This document shows positions 8,220-16,555 of a DNA stretch of 64,000 nt, in pieces (the stretch's first letter is position 1; each line of letters begins with the position of its first letter). A program made the translations under genes and the position numbers. Below the pieces are notes generated by a model. It worked only from the letters and a program-made list of their open reading frames with translations. It made no database searches and had not been told where the DNA came from. Origin of the DNA: Streptomyces lincolnensis. GTDB taxonomy: Bacteria > Actinomycetota > Actinomycetes > Streptomycetales > Streptomycetaceae. Location: assembly GCF_001685355.1 (NCBI RefSeq), contig NZ_CP016438.1, positions 6,634,001-6,698,000 on the forward strand, read 5' to 3'.

Positions 8220-8588
8220 GTGCAACTCGAAGCGCACGCCCCGTCCGTACCGCCTTCCGACACGATCCCCAAGCCCGGCCTCACGGAGGACTCCACCTTG
8301 ACTCCGCTCACTGCGCTCACCGCGCTCGACGACGCCATCGAGAACCTCGGCGTGCCCGTCCCCTGCCGTTCCTACGACCCGGAGGTCTTCTTCGCCGAGT
8401 CGCCGGCGGACGTCGAGTACGCCAAGGCCCTGTGCCGCACCTGCCCGCTGATGGAGGCCTGCCTCGCCGGCGCCAAGGAGCGGCGTGAGCCCTGGGGCGT
8501 CTGGGGTGGCGAGCTGTTCGTGCAGGGTGTCGTCGTTGCCCGGAAGCGGCCGCGTGGCCGCCCGCGCAAGAACCCGGTCACAGCATGA
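8220..8588 (+). CDS. wblC: WblC, WhiB7-type iron-sulfur transcription factor
   Basis: A 122-residue WhiB-like protein. Four cysteines (49, 72, 75, 81; the last three as Cx2Cx5C) hold a [4Fe-4S] cluster. The G(V/I)WGG turn reads PWGVWGGE at residues 91-98, and the C-terminal AT-hook RGRPRKN is the mark of the WhiB7/WblC branch. These proteins bind domain 4 of the principal sigma factor and activate intrinsic antibiotic resistance genes. In S. coelicolor WblC also raises sigR transcription, and sigR lies about 30 kb downstream here. GTG start at 8220 with a GAGGAAG ribosome-binding site. Expression is probably set by the attenuating leader. Confidence 0.96.
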   Translation: MQLEAHAPSVPPSDTIPKPGLTEDSTLTPLTALTALDDAIENLGVPVPCRSYDPEVFFAESPADVEYAKALCRTCPLMEACLAGAKERREPWGVWGGELFVQGVVVARKRPRGRPRKNPVTA

Positions 8589-8908
8589 ACACCGCAGGAA
8601 CGATCGACCGCCCCCTCACGCACGACCCCAAGAAGCAGGCCCCGATGAAGCCGTCCACCAACGAACGCGCAGGCGCGACGCCTGAAGACTTCACCACAAG
8701 TGGCGCCATGGACTCGCGCCAGAACAGGACCCGAGAGATGCAACTCATCCCAGAAGCCCTGGCACGTGCGCATATGCACGAGCTACTGCACGAGGCCGAG
8801 CGGGACCGTCAGGCCCGCCGCCTGATGACCGCCCGCCGGATGCAGCGCAAGGCGGAGCGCGCCTCGCTGCGCGCCCGCCGGGCGCTCGCCATGGCCGTCA
8901 TGCAGTAA
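8585..8908 (+). CDS. Hypothetical basic protein translationally coupled to wblC
   Basis: A 107-residue protein whose ATG overlaps the wblC stop (ATGA at 8585-8588), so it is probably made from the same message. The C-terminal half is a highly charged helix rich in Arg, Ala, Glu and Met (AERDRQARRLMTARRMQRKA). No domain is recognised. An internal ATG at 8738 has its own AGGA ribosome-binding site, and a 56-residue protein from there is a realistic alternative. The helix suggests nucleic acid or protein binding, but no function is assigned. Confidence 0.6.
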   Translation: MNTAGTIDRPLTHDPKKQAPMKPSTNERAGATPEDFTTSGAMDSRQNRTREMQLIPEALARAHMHELLHEAERDRQARRLMTARRMQRKAERASLRARRALAMAVMQ

Positions 8909-8963
8909 TCCGACACACCCTGAAGCGGTGGTCTCCCGAACAGGGAGACGAAGCTCTCCCCAT

Positions 8964-8995
8964 GGGGGCCGGTCCGTCCGAACGGACCGGCCCCC
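8964..8995 (+). terminator. Strong hairpin after the wblC transcription unit
   Basis: GGGGGCCGGTCCGT (8964-8977) and ACGGACCGGCCCCC (8982-8995) form a perfect 14-bp stem with a four-base loop. No T-run follows, as is common for Streptomyces terminators. Confidence 0.72.
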
Positions 8996-9043
8996 GCGGT
9001 GCGTTGTGCCCCGATCCGCAGGCCGCGGCGTTATCGTCGCCGG

Positions 9044-9250
9044 GTGACGAGTCTTTCCGGAGGCAGTGACGACGGCTCCGCCGTGGAGCCCGCGTCCCTC
9101 GTGTGCGCTCGCTGCGGCACCCCGGCCGAGGGGCCGCAGCCGACCTGGACCTGTTCCGTGGAGAACGGTGTCCGTCAGTACTTCTGCGACACCTGCTCCC
9201 GGGAGAACCTCAGGGCGATCGAGGGGCGGCTGGACTCGGCCTGGTGGTGA
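9044..9250 (+). CDS. Small zinc-ribbon protein
   Basis: A 68-residue protein with two CxxC knuckles, CARCG and CDTC, about 30 residues apart, enough for one zinc ribbon. It ends in LRAIEGRLDSAWW. The GTG at 9044 is chosen from the ORF context because the upstream codons are arginine-rich and not protein-like. It converges on the ABC1 kinase gene. I recognise no characterised homologue. Confidence 0.65.
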   Translation: MTSLSGGSDDGSAVEPASLVCARCGTPAEGPQPTWTCSVENGVRQYFCDTCSRENLRAIEGRLDSAWW

Positions 9251-9266
9251 GCCGCCCGCCCCGAGG

Positions 9267-10637
9267 TCACGCCTGAGCCGCCGACTCCTCCTCGTCCAGG
9301 GGCTCCTCCGGCACGAACCCCGGCAGCCACTCCTCCAGTTCCTCACGCAGCCGCACCGTCGCCCCCAGCTGACACAGCACACCGATGGTGCTCAACGTCA
9401 CCCGGTGGATGAGGAGATACGCCGGAGGCAGATTGAGCTGCTTGCCCAACTGGTAGGCAGGGGAGCGAGGATCGCCGATCCGCGCCGCCTGGCTGCGCAT
9501 CCAGCCGCGGGTGAAGGTGAACTCCTCGACCTCGGCCGGCTCGATGATCGGCAGCAGATAGTCCAGCACGGCGTCGGGGTCCAGTTCTATGGACTCCTTG
9601 ACGAAGCCCTCGGCGCGCAGCAGCTCATAGACGGCCTCCGCCTCGCCGTCCAGCGTCATCCGCAGGGAGCCGCCGATCGGAGTCGGCAGACCGCCCGGAA
9701 GACGGTCGACCGTGCCGAAGTCCAGGACGCCCAGGCGCCAGTCGCCCTCGCCGTCCGGGCCGCCGGGCAGCAGCCGGAAGTTGCCCGGATGCGGATCGGC
9801 GTGCAGCAACCCGGTGCGGGCGGGACCGGAGAAGAGGAAACGGGCCAGGAGCTGACCGGCCCGGTCGCGCTGCTCCTGCGTGCCGTCGGCGATCACCTCC
9901 GACAGCGGGACACCCTCCATCCACTCCGTGACCAGCACCTGCTCGCACTGGTGGACCACATCGGGCACCGCCACGTCCGGGTCGTCCGCGAACTCCTCGG
10001 CATGGGCACGCTGGGCCTGCGCCTCCAGGCCGTAGTCCAGCTCCTCGGAGACCCGGTCCCTGAGTTCGGTGATCAGCGGTTTGATGTCGACACCGGGGAT
10101 CAGAGGACCGAGCAGACGAGCGAAACGACTCAACTGGTTCAGGTCGGACAGCAGTGCCTCGCCTGCGCCCGGGTACTGCACCTTGACCGCGACCTCACGG
10201 CCGTCGTGCCACACCGCGCGGTGCACCTGGCCGATCGAGGCGGCCGCGGACGGCTTGTCCTCGAACGTGAGGAACAGCTCGGACCAGTCCGCCCCGAGCC
10301 GCTCCGCCAGCACCGAGTGCACGGTGCGCGTCGGCATCGGAGGGGCCGCCTCCTGGAGCTTCGTCAGCGCCGCCCGGTAGGGCCCGGCGATCTCCTCCGG
10401 CAGCGCGGACTCGAAGACCGACAGGGCCTGGCCGAACTTCATCGCGCCGCCCTTGAGCTCCCCTAGCACCTTGAACAGCTGCTCGGCGGTGCGCTGTTGC
10501 AGCTCACGGCCGACCAGTTCCGCGGACTCGCCGACGATCCGCTTGCCCAGTCCCCAGGTCGCCCGTCCGGCGAAACCGAGCGGGAGCGCGGCGAGCTTGG
10601 CGGTGCGGGTTACCGCCTTCCGGGGAAGATCAGACAT
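9267..10637 (-). CDS. ABC1/AarF (UbiB-family) atypical protein kinase
   Basis: A 456-residue UbiB-family kinase-like protein. The family hallmark KxGQ appears as GGAMKFGQALS, the alanine-rich nucleotide loop as SAAASIGQVHRA, the VAVKV lysine strand follows, the catalytic loop is LLHADPHPGNF, and the metal-binding DFG is VLDFGTVD. The family is tied to quinone biosynthesis or lipid handling; in actinobacteria the substrate is unknown. ATG at 10637 with a GGAGGG ribosome-binding site. It overlaps the end of the upstream ThiF-like gene by 8 bases. In Mycobacterium the homologue (Rv3197) sits next to whiB7 and has been linked to macrolide tolerance. Confidence 0.9.
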   Translation of the reverse strand: MSDLPRKAVTRTAKLAALPLGFAGRATWGLGKRIVGESAELVGRELQQRTAEQLFKVLGELKGGAMKFGQALSVFESALPEEIAGPYRAALTKLQEAAPPMPTRTVHSVLAERLGADWSELFLTFEDKPSAAASIGQVHRAVWHDGREVAVKVQYPGAGEALLSDLNQLSRFARLLGPLIPGVDIKPLITELRDRVSEELDYGLEAQAQRAHAEEFADDPDVAVPDVVHQCEQVLVTEWMEGVPLSEVIADGTQEQRDRAGQLLARFLFSGPARTGLLHADPHPGNFRLLPGGPDGEGDWRLGVLDFGTVDRLPGGLPTPIGGSLRMTLDGEAEAVYELLRAEGFVKESIELDPDAVLDYLLPIIEPAEVEEFTFTRGWMRSQAARIGDPRSPAYQLGKQLNLPPAYLLIHRVTLSTIGVLCQLGATVRLREELEEWLPGFVPEEPLDEEESAAQA

Positions 10638-11883
10638 GCGCCCTCCAGGTACCTGCCGGCCGCGTCGCGTCGGAGCTACGGCGTACCTCCGTCGACGGTC
10701 GTTGCTCCGCCATTGTCTCGTGCCACTCCTCGGCGTTGGAGGTGCGTTCCCCCTTACCTTTCTCCGCTGCCCCGCACGGACATGCAGGATGACCCCACAC
10801 CGGCCGAGCATGCCAGGTCAGAGCGGGTAGCGAGACTTCCCAGCGGGCACCCGCACTGGACGGAAGCCGGCCGTCCAGGAAGGCGAGGGCGTGCGCGGCG
10901 GCCAGTCCCGCCACGGTCGTGGCCAGTGTGAGGTCGCAGGGCCGCTCCCGGCGGGGCCGGCCGGAGCGCCACTGGGTGACCAGGCGGGGCCAGGCCTGGT
11001 CCCGGTCGACCCGCGCCTCCTGAAGACAGCCGGCGCAGGCCGTCTCCCCGGGCAGGACGAGCGGCCCCACCACTCCGGTCGCCTCCACGACCCCGGCGTA
11101 CAGATGGGGGATGCCGGACGTGATCAGGGGCTCGGCGGCGCTCGGGACGGGCGCGTGCACGTCGATGTCGTCCCGCGGGGCGAGGACGACCAGAGACAGG
11201 CCGGCGTCCTCGCTGTCGAACGGCGTGCGTGGGGTGCGGCGTGGCGGGCGGTCCGGTGCGGCACGGCGGACGGCCCGCCGGGCGGCCTCGTCCCTGCGGT
11301 CGCCGACGGACTCGGCGGGCAGCCCGCCCGGGGCGACGTCACCGCGCTCCACACGCCCCACGTCCCGCACGTCGACCTCGCCGATCCCCGCGCCCGACAG
11401 CAGCGAGGCCAGGACCGCGCCCACCCGTCCCGCGCCGCGGACCTGGACCCGCAGGGACCGCCGGGCGGCAAGCAGCGCGATCGCCTCACCCGGTTCGGAC
11501 GCGGTCAGGGACAGCGAGGCCAGATCGGGACGCAGCCGGTCGAGGACCTCCTTCTTTCCGCGCAGCGTGTCGGCGGCCGGCCCACCGCCCTTGGCGTCGT
11601 CGACCAGCCCGGCCCCCGCCAGCCGCTCCACCAGGGCGTCGACATGGCCGTCGGGCAGGTCCATGCGCCGGCCCTCCTCACGCAGGAGCTCCAGCCCGCG
11701 CGTGCCGTTGAGCAGGTCGAGAAAGCTCGCCGTCGCCGGGTCCAGCGGACCCAGCGTCATCGCGTGCGCCGGTGTCATCCCGAACTGCACGGTGTTGCGA
11801 TCACGCCAGCCGCGCCTCAGCGCGGGCTTCACGATCGGAACCCTCGGATGCGCAACCGCCGCAGACGACACCATGTGCTCCAT
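10630..11883 (-). CDS. ThiF/E1-like adenylyltransferase-fold protein
   Basis: A 417-residue protein with a nucleotide-binding Rossmann segment VRGAGRVGAVLASLLSGAGI in the middle and two cysteine pairs, CAGC and CPC, near the C-terminus that resemble the zinc site of ThiF/MoeB/E1 proteins. The N-terminal third is a separate domain of unknown role. E1-like proteins adenylate the C-terminus of a sulfur carrier or other protein, but no ubiquitin-like partner lies nearby. The start is ATG 11883; ATG 11874 is also possible. The stop overlaps the ABC1 kinase start, so the two genes form an operon, as in Mycobacterium (Rv3196-Rv3197 arrangement). Confidence 0.75.
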   Translation of the reverse strand: MEHMVSSAAVAHPRVPIVKPALRRGWRDRNTVQFGMTPAHAMTLGPLDPATASFLDLLNGTRGLELLREEGRRMDLPDGHVDALVERLAGAGLVDDAKGGGPAADTLRGKKEVLDRLRPDLASLSLTASEPGEAIALLAARRSLRVQVRGAGRVGAVLASLLSGAGIGEVDVRDVGRVERGDVAPGGLPAESVGDRRDEAARRAVRRAAPDRPPRRTPRTPFDSEDAGLSLVVLAPRDDIDVHAPVPSAAEPLITSGIPHLYAGVVEATGVVGPLVLPGETACAGCLQEARVDRDQAWPRLVTQWRSGRPRRERPCDLTLATTVAGLAAAHALAFLDGRLPSSAGARWEVSLPALTWHARPVWGHPACPCGAAEKGKGERTSNAEEWHETMAEQRPSTEVRRSSDATRPAGTWRAHV

Positions 11884-12023
11884 GACAAGGCCCCCGTAGC
11901 CCTCGTAGAACGTCCCCGTGTGCCGGTGGGAACCGGTCGTGGGCCCGCCGGAGTCGGTCGGACCCCGGCGCGGTGCCACCGGCTGGAGCCAGCATGTCCA
12001 AGTCCGGCGACGGGTGCCGGAAG

Positions 12024-12032
12024 TTGTCCACA
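12024..12032 (+). other. DnaA-box sequence
   Basis: An exact TTGTCCACA lies in the intergenic region between the divergent ThiF-like and SprT/YgjP-like genes. It is the second such box in the window, on the opposite strand to the one at 5310. Confidence 0.4.
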
Positions 12033-12147
12033 GGCGGTGGGTGTTAGTCGTACAAGTCAGTCGTACGCATCAAACGCTTGTGGGGGATCGGAACCCAACC
12101 GCCCCGGACTCGGGACTTCCTCCGTGTGCAGCGGGTAACGTCGGGGC

Positions 12148-12744
12148 GTGCCCGCCGACCCACTGCACCGCGCCGGAACGCCACAGCGCAGTACGACGAG
12201 CCAGCCGCCGAGCGGCTCGGGGGCGAGCGCGATCGAGGTGCGCAGGAGCGCCCGGCGACGCCGGACGGTCTCCGCGTACCGCGAGGGCGATCGCACCGTC
12301 GTGCTCATCCCTGCTCGGATGTCCGAGGCGGAGGAACAACGCTGGGTGAGCGTCATGCTCGACAAACTGGCTGCCCAGGAGAGCAAGCGGGTCCTCGGTG
12401 ACGCCGAACTGGCCGAGCGCGCCGAGCGTCTGTCCGCCCAGTACTTCGACGGGCGGGCCCGCCCCTCGTCCGTGCGCTGGGTCACCAACCAGAACACGCG
12501 CTGGGGCTCGTGCACCCCCGCCGAGGGCAGCATCCGGTTGTCCCACCGCCTCCAGGGCATGCCCGAGTACGTCGTGGACTACGTCCTGCTGCACGAGCTC
12601 GCGCATCTGCTCGTACCCGGTCACGGACCCCGCTTCTGGCGGCTGCTGGAGGCGTATCCGCGGACCGAGCGGGCGAAGGGATATCTCGAAGGGGTGGTCG
12701 CCGCCGAGCGGTTGCCGCACCTGCCGGGCGCCCGCGGCGAGTGA
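12148..12744 (+). CDS. YgjP/SprT-like zinc metallopeptidase (DUF45)
   Basis: A 198-residue protein with the zincin motif HELAHLLVPGHGPRFW, giving the two histidines, the catalytic glutamate and a third histidine after the Gly-His turn. RWGSCTPAEGSIRLSHRL just upstream is the conserved beta segment of the YgjP family. The first 50 residues are arginine-rich and poorly conserved in character, so a later start is possible. The GTG at 12148 is used. It is transcribed away from the ThiF-like gene. The substrate is unknown. Confidence 0.82.
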   Translation: MPADPLHRAGTPQRSTTSQPPSGSGASAIEVRRSARRRRTVSAYREGDRTVVLIPARMSEAEEQRWVSVMLDKLAAQESKRVLGDAELAERAERLSAQYFDGRARPSSVRWVTNQNTRWGSCTPAEGSIRLSHRLQGMPEYVVDYVLLHELAHLLVPGHGPRFWRLLEAYPRTERAKGYLEGVVAAERLPHLPGARGE

Positions 12745-12883
12745 CCATTCGCCCGGACTGTTCGACACGCCGGTCGCGGAGCGGGATTTTGTACCGGATC
12801 TGTACCGACTTCGGCCGGTGTCCGAGTTTGCCGTTAGCCTGTCGCGACGCACTTGCATTCGGGATGGGGGACGGTCGTTACGC

Positions 12884-14476
12884 ATGGCCAGGGAATTCCA
12901 ACGCGGCCACAAGGCCAAGATCAGTGACCTCACCGCGGGGACGGATCTGTACGTAGGTGTACAGATCTCCGGTCCCGGGCTGACCTTCGACATCAGCTGC
13001 TTCGGTCTCGACGCCGACGAACGGCTTTCGGACGACCGGTACTTCATCTTCTTCAATCAGCCGAAGTCACCCGAGGACGCCATTCAGCTCCTGGGCGCCC
13101 AGTCCGGTGACACCGAGTCCTTCCGGGTCACGCTCGATCAGATTCCGCGGCAGATCCAGAAGCTGTCGTTCACGGCGACCATCGACGGCGCCGGTCAGAT
13201 GTCACAGGTCGCCCCCGGGTACATCCGCATCGTCGCCGGCGGCGAAGAAGTGGCCCGGTACGCGTTCAACGGCTCGGAGTTCACCACCGAACGGGCCGTG
13301 ATGCTGGGCGACTTCTATCTGAAGGACGTCTGGCGGTTCGCCGCGGTCGGGCAGGGCTTCGACGGCGGCCTGGACGCGCTGCTGAGGAACTTCGGCGGCG
13401 AGGTCGCCGAGGAGGAGCCCGCGTCCGCCGCCCCGGAGCCGGCCCAGTCGCCGACGTTCGCGCCGCCGCCGCAGCAGGCCGCGCCGCCGGCACCCGGCTT
13501 CGGCGCCCCCGCGCCTGCCCCCGCCCCGGCTCCGTCGGTCCACAACGCCCCCACGATCGTCGGCAACACTCCGCCCGCCGGCGTCGGCACCCCGCCGGGC
13601 GTGCCCCCGCAGGCACCCCCGGCACCGGCCAGCCCCCAGATGTTCACTCCGCCCGGAGCGCCCCCCGGCCAGTTCGCGCCCCCGGGGGCGCCCGCCGGAC
13701 AGTTCTCGCCTCCGGGCGCCCCCGCCGGACAGTTCACGCCCCCGGGTGCCCCCGCGGCCTTCCCCGGTCAGGCGCAGCCCTTCGGCGGCGGGACGCAGCT
13801 GGCTCCGGTGCCGCCCGAGGCGAACGTGCGTGTCGTCCTGACGAAGTACGCGGAAGCCCCCGTCGGCGACCGCTGGACCGAGCAGAACCCGTATCTCGTA
13901 CGGGCCACGCTCACCAAGGACACGCCCATCCTCGCCAAGCAGGGCAGCATGGTCGCCTACCAGGGCGACATCGACTTCGCCCACAAGGGCTCCGGACTGC
14001 TCGGCAAGCTCACCGGCGCGCTGACCGGCCAGGGCATGGCCCTGATGCGCTGCACCGGCAACGGCGAGGTGTTCCTCGCCGACGAGGCCAGCCGGGTCTT
14101 CGTCATCCGGCTCCAGGGCGAGCAGCTCTACACCAGCGCGCGCGGTGTGCTCGCCTTCGACGAGTCCCTGGACACCGAGATCCGCCGTATCGAGGGCGCG
14201 GGGCTGGAGGGCGGGGGCCTGTTCAGCATGCTCTTCTCCGGCACCGGAGCGGTCGCCGTGAAGACCCGCGGCGTGCCGGTCGTCATCCCCGTGGGCCCGG
14301 CCACCTATGTCGACGGCAACGCGGTCATCGCCTGGTCCGCGGGCGCCCAGGCGGTCACCACGACCTCGCTCAGGCTGCGTCGCTCCGGGTACGCCCGGCA
14401 GACGGCCGAGGCCGTGAACCTCCAGTTCCGCGGCGCCCCCGGCAACTTCGTCGTCGTACAGCCCTTCGAGGTGTGA
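12884..14476 (+). CDS. TerD-AIM24 fusion protein
   Basis: A 530-residue two-domain protein. Residues about 1-175 are a TerD/tellurium-resistance type domain (FDISCFGLDADERLSDD and an adjacent acidic calcium-site-like segment). Residues about 180-305 are an Ala-Pro linker with a 10-residue tandem repeat, and residues about 310-530 form an AIM24-type beta-helical domain (TPILAKQGSMVAYQGDIDF, ending GAPGNFVVVQPFEV). ATG at 12884. TerD domains bind calcium and occur in stress and chemical-defence operons; AIM24 domains act in mitochondrial membrane organisation in yeast and are uncharacterised in bacteria. Two more AIM24 genes follow at 4- and 19-base gaps. Confidence 0.85.
   Translation: MAREFQRGHKAKISDLTAGTDLYVGVQISGPGLTFDISCFGLDADERLSDDRYFIFFNQPKSPEDAIQLLGAQSGDTESFRVTLDQIPRQIQKLSFTATIDGAGQMSQVAPGYIRIVAGGEEVARYAFNGSEFTTERAVMLGDFYLKDVWRFAAVGQGFDGGLDALLRNFGGEVAEEEPASAAPEPAQSPTFAPPPQQAAPPAPGFGAPAPAPAPAPSVHNAPTIVGNTPPAGVGTPPGVPPQAPPAPASPQMFTPPGAPPGQFAPPGAPAGQFSPPGAPAGQFTPPGAPAAFPGQAQPFGGGTQLAPVPPEANVRVVLTKYAEAPVGDRWTEQNPYLVRATLTKDTPILAKQGSMVAYQGDIDFAHKGSGLLGKLTGALTGQGMALMRCTGNGEVFLADEASRVFVIRLQGEQLYTSARGVLAFDESLDTEIRRIEGAGLEGGGLFSMLFSGTGAVAVKTRGVPVVIPVGPATYVDGNAVIAWSAGAQAVTTTSLRLRRSGYARQTAEAVNLQFRGAPGNFVVVQPFEV
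13643..13759 (+). repeat. 30-bp in-frame tandem repeat coding the TerD-AIM24 linker
   Basis: Three full 30-base units (13643, 13673, 13703) and a partial one (13733-13759) encode F-x-PPGAPxGQ, with x = T, A, S and T. The unit is a multiple of three, so copy number can vary without frameshift. Confidence 0.85.
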
Positions 14477-14480
14477 GGCC

Positions 14481-15158
14481 ATGGACACCCAGACTCTGAA
14501 CGCGCACCGGGCCGCTTCGACCGGTCTCCGCATGAGCGTGCACAGCTCCAAGACGCTCAAGGTCACCATGGTCAGCGGGCAGGACCTGATCGCCAAGGCC
14601 GGCTCGATGATCGCCTACGAGGGCTATGTGCAGTTCGACGGGGCACCCGCGAGCCTGCGCCGCTCGGCGGAGGAGATGGTCACCGGCGAGGGCGGCAGGC
14701 TGATGCTCTGCCGCGGCGACGGCGAGCTCTATCTCGCCGACTACGGCGGTGACGTCATCGTCCTCCACCTCAACGGCGAGGCGCTCTCCGTCAACGGCGC
14801 CACGCTGCTGGCCTGCGACGCCTCGCTGGAACTCGCCATCGAACCGGTCAAGGGGCTCGCCAAGCTGTCCGGCTCGGGCCTGACCAACCTCGTCGTCAAG
14901 GGCACCGGCTGGGTCGCGCTGGTCAGCCGGGGCGTTCCGATGGCCCTGGACTGCGCCGAACGGGAGACGTACGTCGACCCGGACGCGCTCATCGCCTGGA
15001 CGACCGGCCTCGACATGAAGGCCCGGCGCACCATCAAGGCGAGCGCGCTGATCGGCCGGGGCAGCGGTGAGGCCTTCCAGATCGGCTTCAAGGGCCAGGG
15101 CTTCGTGGTCGTCCAGCCGAGCGAGGACACCGGCGACCGATTCAAGATCCGGGGCTGA
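14481..15158 (+). CDS. AIM24-family protein
   Basis: A 225-residue protein consisting of a single AIM24 (DUF124-like) domain: LIAKAGSMIAYEGYVQF near the N-terminus, a central repeat of glycine-bounded beta strands (LSGSGLTNLVVKGTGWVALV) and the closing GQGFVVVQPSED. ATG at 14481 lies 4 bases after the stop of the TerD-AIM24 gene. No signal peptide or membrane segment is seen. The three adjacent AIM24 domains probably arose by duplication and may form a mixed oligomer. Confidence 0.83.
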   Translation: MDTQTLNAHRAASTGLRMSVHSSKTLKVTMVSGQDLIAKAGSMIAYEGYVQFDGAPASLRRSAEEMVTGEGGRLMLCRGDGELYLADYGGDVIVLHLNGEALSVNGATLLACDASLELAIEPVKGLAKLSGSGLTNLVVKGTGWVALVSRGVPMALDCAERETYVDPDALIAWTTGLDMKARRTIKASALIGRGSGEAFQIGFKGQGFVVVQPSEDTGDRFKIRG

Positions 15159-15177
15159 GAGGGGCACCAGGCACATC

Positions 15178-15915
15178 ATGCACAGCACACTCTTCGCACA
15201 CGTCCCGGTGGAGTCCACCGGCCGCTACACCCTCCAGAACCCGCAGCTCCTCAAGACCGACGTCACCCGGGGCAGCAGTCCCGTGCTCGCCCGCCAGGGC
15301 GCGATGGTGGCCTTCGAGGGGCAGGTGGAGTTCGACAGCCAGTACCGCAACCGCAGTTGGCGCAACGCCGAGCGGATGACCGGCGAGCGCCTGGAACTCA
15401 TGCGCTGCAAGGGCAACGGCATCGTCTACCTGGCCAATTTCGCCCAGTATCTGCACGTCATGGAGGTCGGCCGGGGCATCACCGTCGACAGCTCCGCCGT
15501 GCTCGCCTTCGATGGCTCCCTCGGGGTCGGCATCGTCGCTGTGGACAGCGCCGTCGAGGTGGCCTCCGCGGGCGCCTACAACCTGGAGCTGTCCGGTTCC
15601 GGGCAGGTCGTGCTGATGACCTCGGGCGAGCCGCTGGTGCTGGAGGTGAACCCGGACAAGAACGTCTGCGTCGACTCCGACGCCGTCATCGCCTGGTCCA
15701 CGTCCCTGCGCACCCAGCTCCAGGCGCCCACCTCCACCTCCTCGGTGTGGCGCCGCCGCGGCACCACCGGCGAGGGCTGGGAGATGCACTTCTCCGGCAC
15801 GGGCCACGTCCTGGTCCAGCCGAGCGAGCTGCTGCCCCCGCAGGGCATGCGCAACGGCGGGATGCTCGGCCAGTTCGGCATGCGCGGGAACTCCCTCGGA
15901 GGCAGCAACACCTGA
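15178..15915 (+). CDS. AIM24-family protein
   Basis: A 245-residue single-domain AIM24 protein. It shares with its two neighbours the blocks SPVLARQGAMVAFEGQVEF, LELMRCKGNGIVYLA, LELSGSGQVVLM and the closing GTGHVLVQPSELL. It ends in a short Gly/Met/Asn-rich tail. ATG at 15178, 19 bases after the previous stop, with GAGGGG upstream, so it is the third gene of the operon. Confidence 0.83.
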   Translation: MHSTLFAHVPVESTGRYTLQNPQLLKTDVTRGSSPVLARQGAMVAFEGQVEFDSQYRNRSWRNAERMTGERLELMRCKGNGIVYLANFAQYLHVMEVGRGITVDSSAVLAFDGSLGVGIVAVDSAVEVASAGAYNLELSGSGQVVLMTSGEPLVLEVNPDKNVCVDSDAVIAWSTSLRTQLQAPTSTSSVWRRRGTTGEGWEMHFSGTGHVLVQPSELLPPQGMRNGGMLGQFGMRGNSLGGSNT

Positions 15916-15933
15916 CCCCTGCGGACAGCGCCT

Positions 15934-15968
15934 GTAAGGGGCGGCCACCCATGGTGGTCGCCCCTTAC
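15934..15968. terminator. Bidirectional terminator after the AIM24 operon
   Basis: GTAAGGGGCG (15934-15943) pairs with CGCCCCTTAC (15959-15968). The stem continues inward, with one G-U pair, to a three-base loop (16 bp in all). It lies between the convergent AIM24 and Nudix genes. Confidence 0.8.
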
Positions 15969-16039
15969 CCATGGGCCCACAGCCGCCGCTCGCGCTCACA
16001 ACCGCCGTCACCCGCGCTGACAGCCACCGCCACCCGCGC

Positions 16040-16555
16040 TCACAGTCTCGCGCGGGTCGCTTCCAGCAGTCGTACGACCGACTCGTCGGCGACGCCGGCG
16101 ACCTTGTCGTAGGCGAACCAGCGCAGGTCGAGGGACTCGTCGCTGATCGCTTCGACGGCGCCCGCGGGAGCCGTCGCCGCGTACTGGACGTCGAGATGCC
16201 AGGCACAGGGGGTGTGATGGCGGTCCAGGCGGACCGGGCCGCCGGGCAGCAGGTCCAGTCCCGCGATGCCCGACTCCTCGGTCCCCTCACGCAGCGCGGC
16301 ATCGGCCAACGTCGTGTCGCCGGGCTCGCAGTGGCCACCCATCTGGAGCCACATGCGCAACTTCTTGTGGAGGGTCAGCAGGACCCGCTCGCGCGACGGG
16401 TCGATCACCAGGGCGCTCGCCGTGATGTGCCCGTCCGCGCAGGACTTCCACATGCCGTCCGGGTGAGCGTGAAGATGGTCGAGGTAGGCCTGGCGAAGAT
16501 CCGCCTGGTCCTCGTAGGCCTTGAGGACCAGGGCGGCGTCGTCGTGAAGGCTCAC
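16040..16555 (-). CDS. Nudix hydrolase
   Basis: A 171-residue Nudix-fold protein. The box reads GGHCEPGDTTLADAALREGTEESGI, close to GX5EX7REUXEEXGU. WHLDVQYAA after it is a common Nudix strand. The GTG start at 16555 overlaps the stop of the upstream metalloprotease-like gene (GTGA), so the two are translationally coupled. The substrate cannot be told from sequence. Confidence 0.85.
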   Translation of the reverse strand: MSLHDDAALVLKAYEDQADLRQAYLDHLHAHPDGMWKSCADGHITASALVIDPSRERVLLTLHKKLRMWLQMGGHCEPGDTTLADAALREGTEESGIAGLDLLPGGPVRLDRHHTPCAWHLDVQYAATAPAGAVEAISDESLDLRWFAYDKVAGVADESVVRLLEATRARL

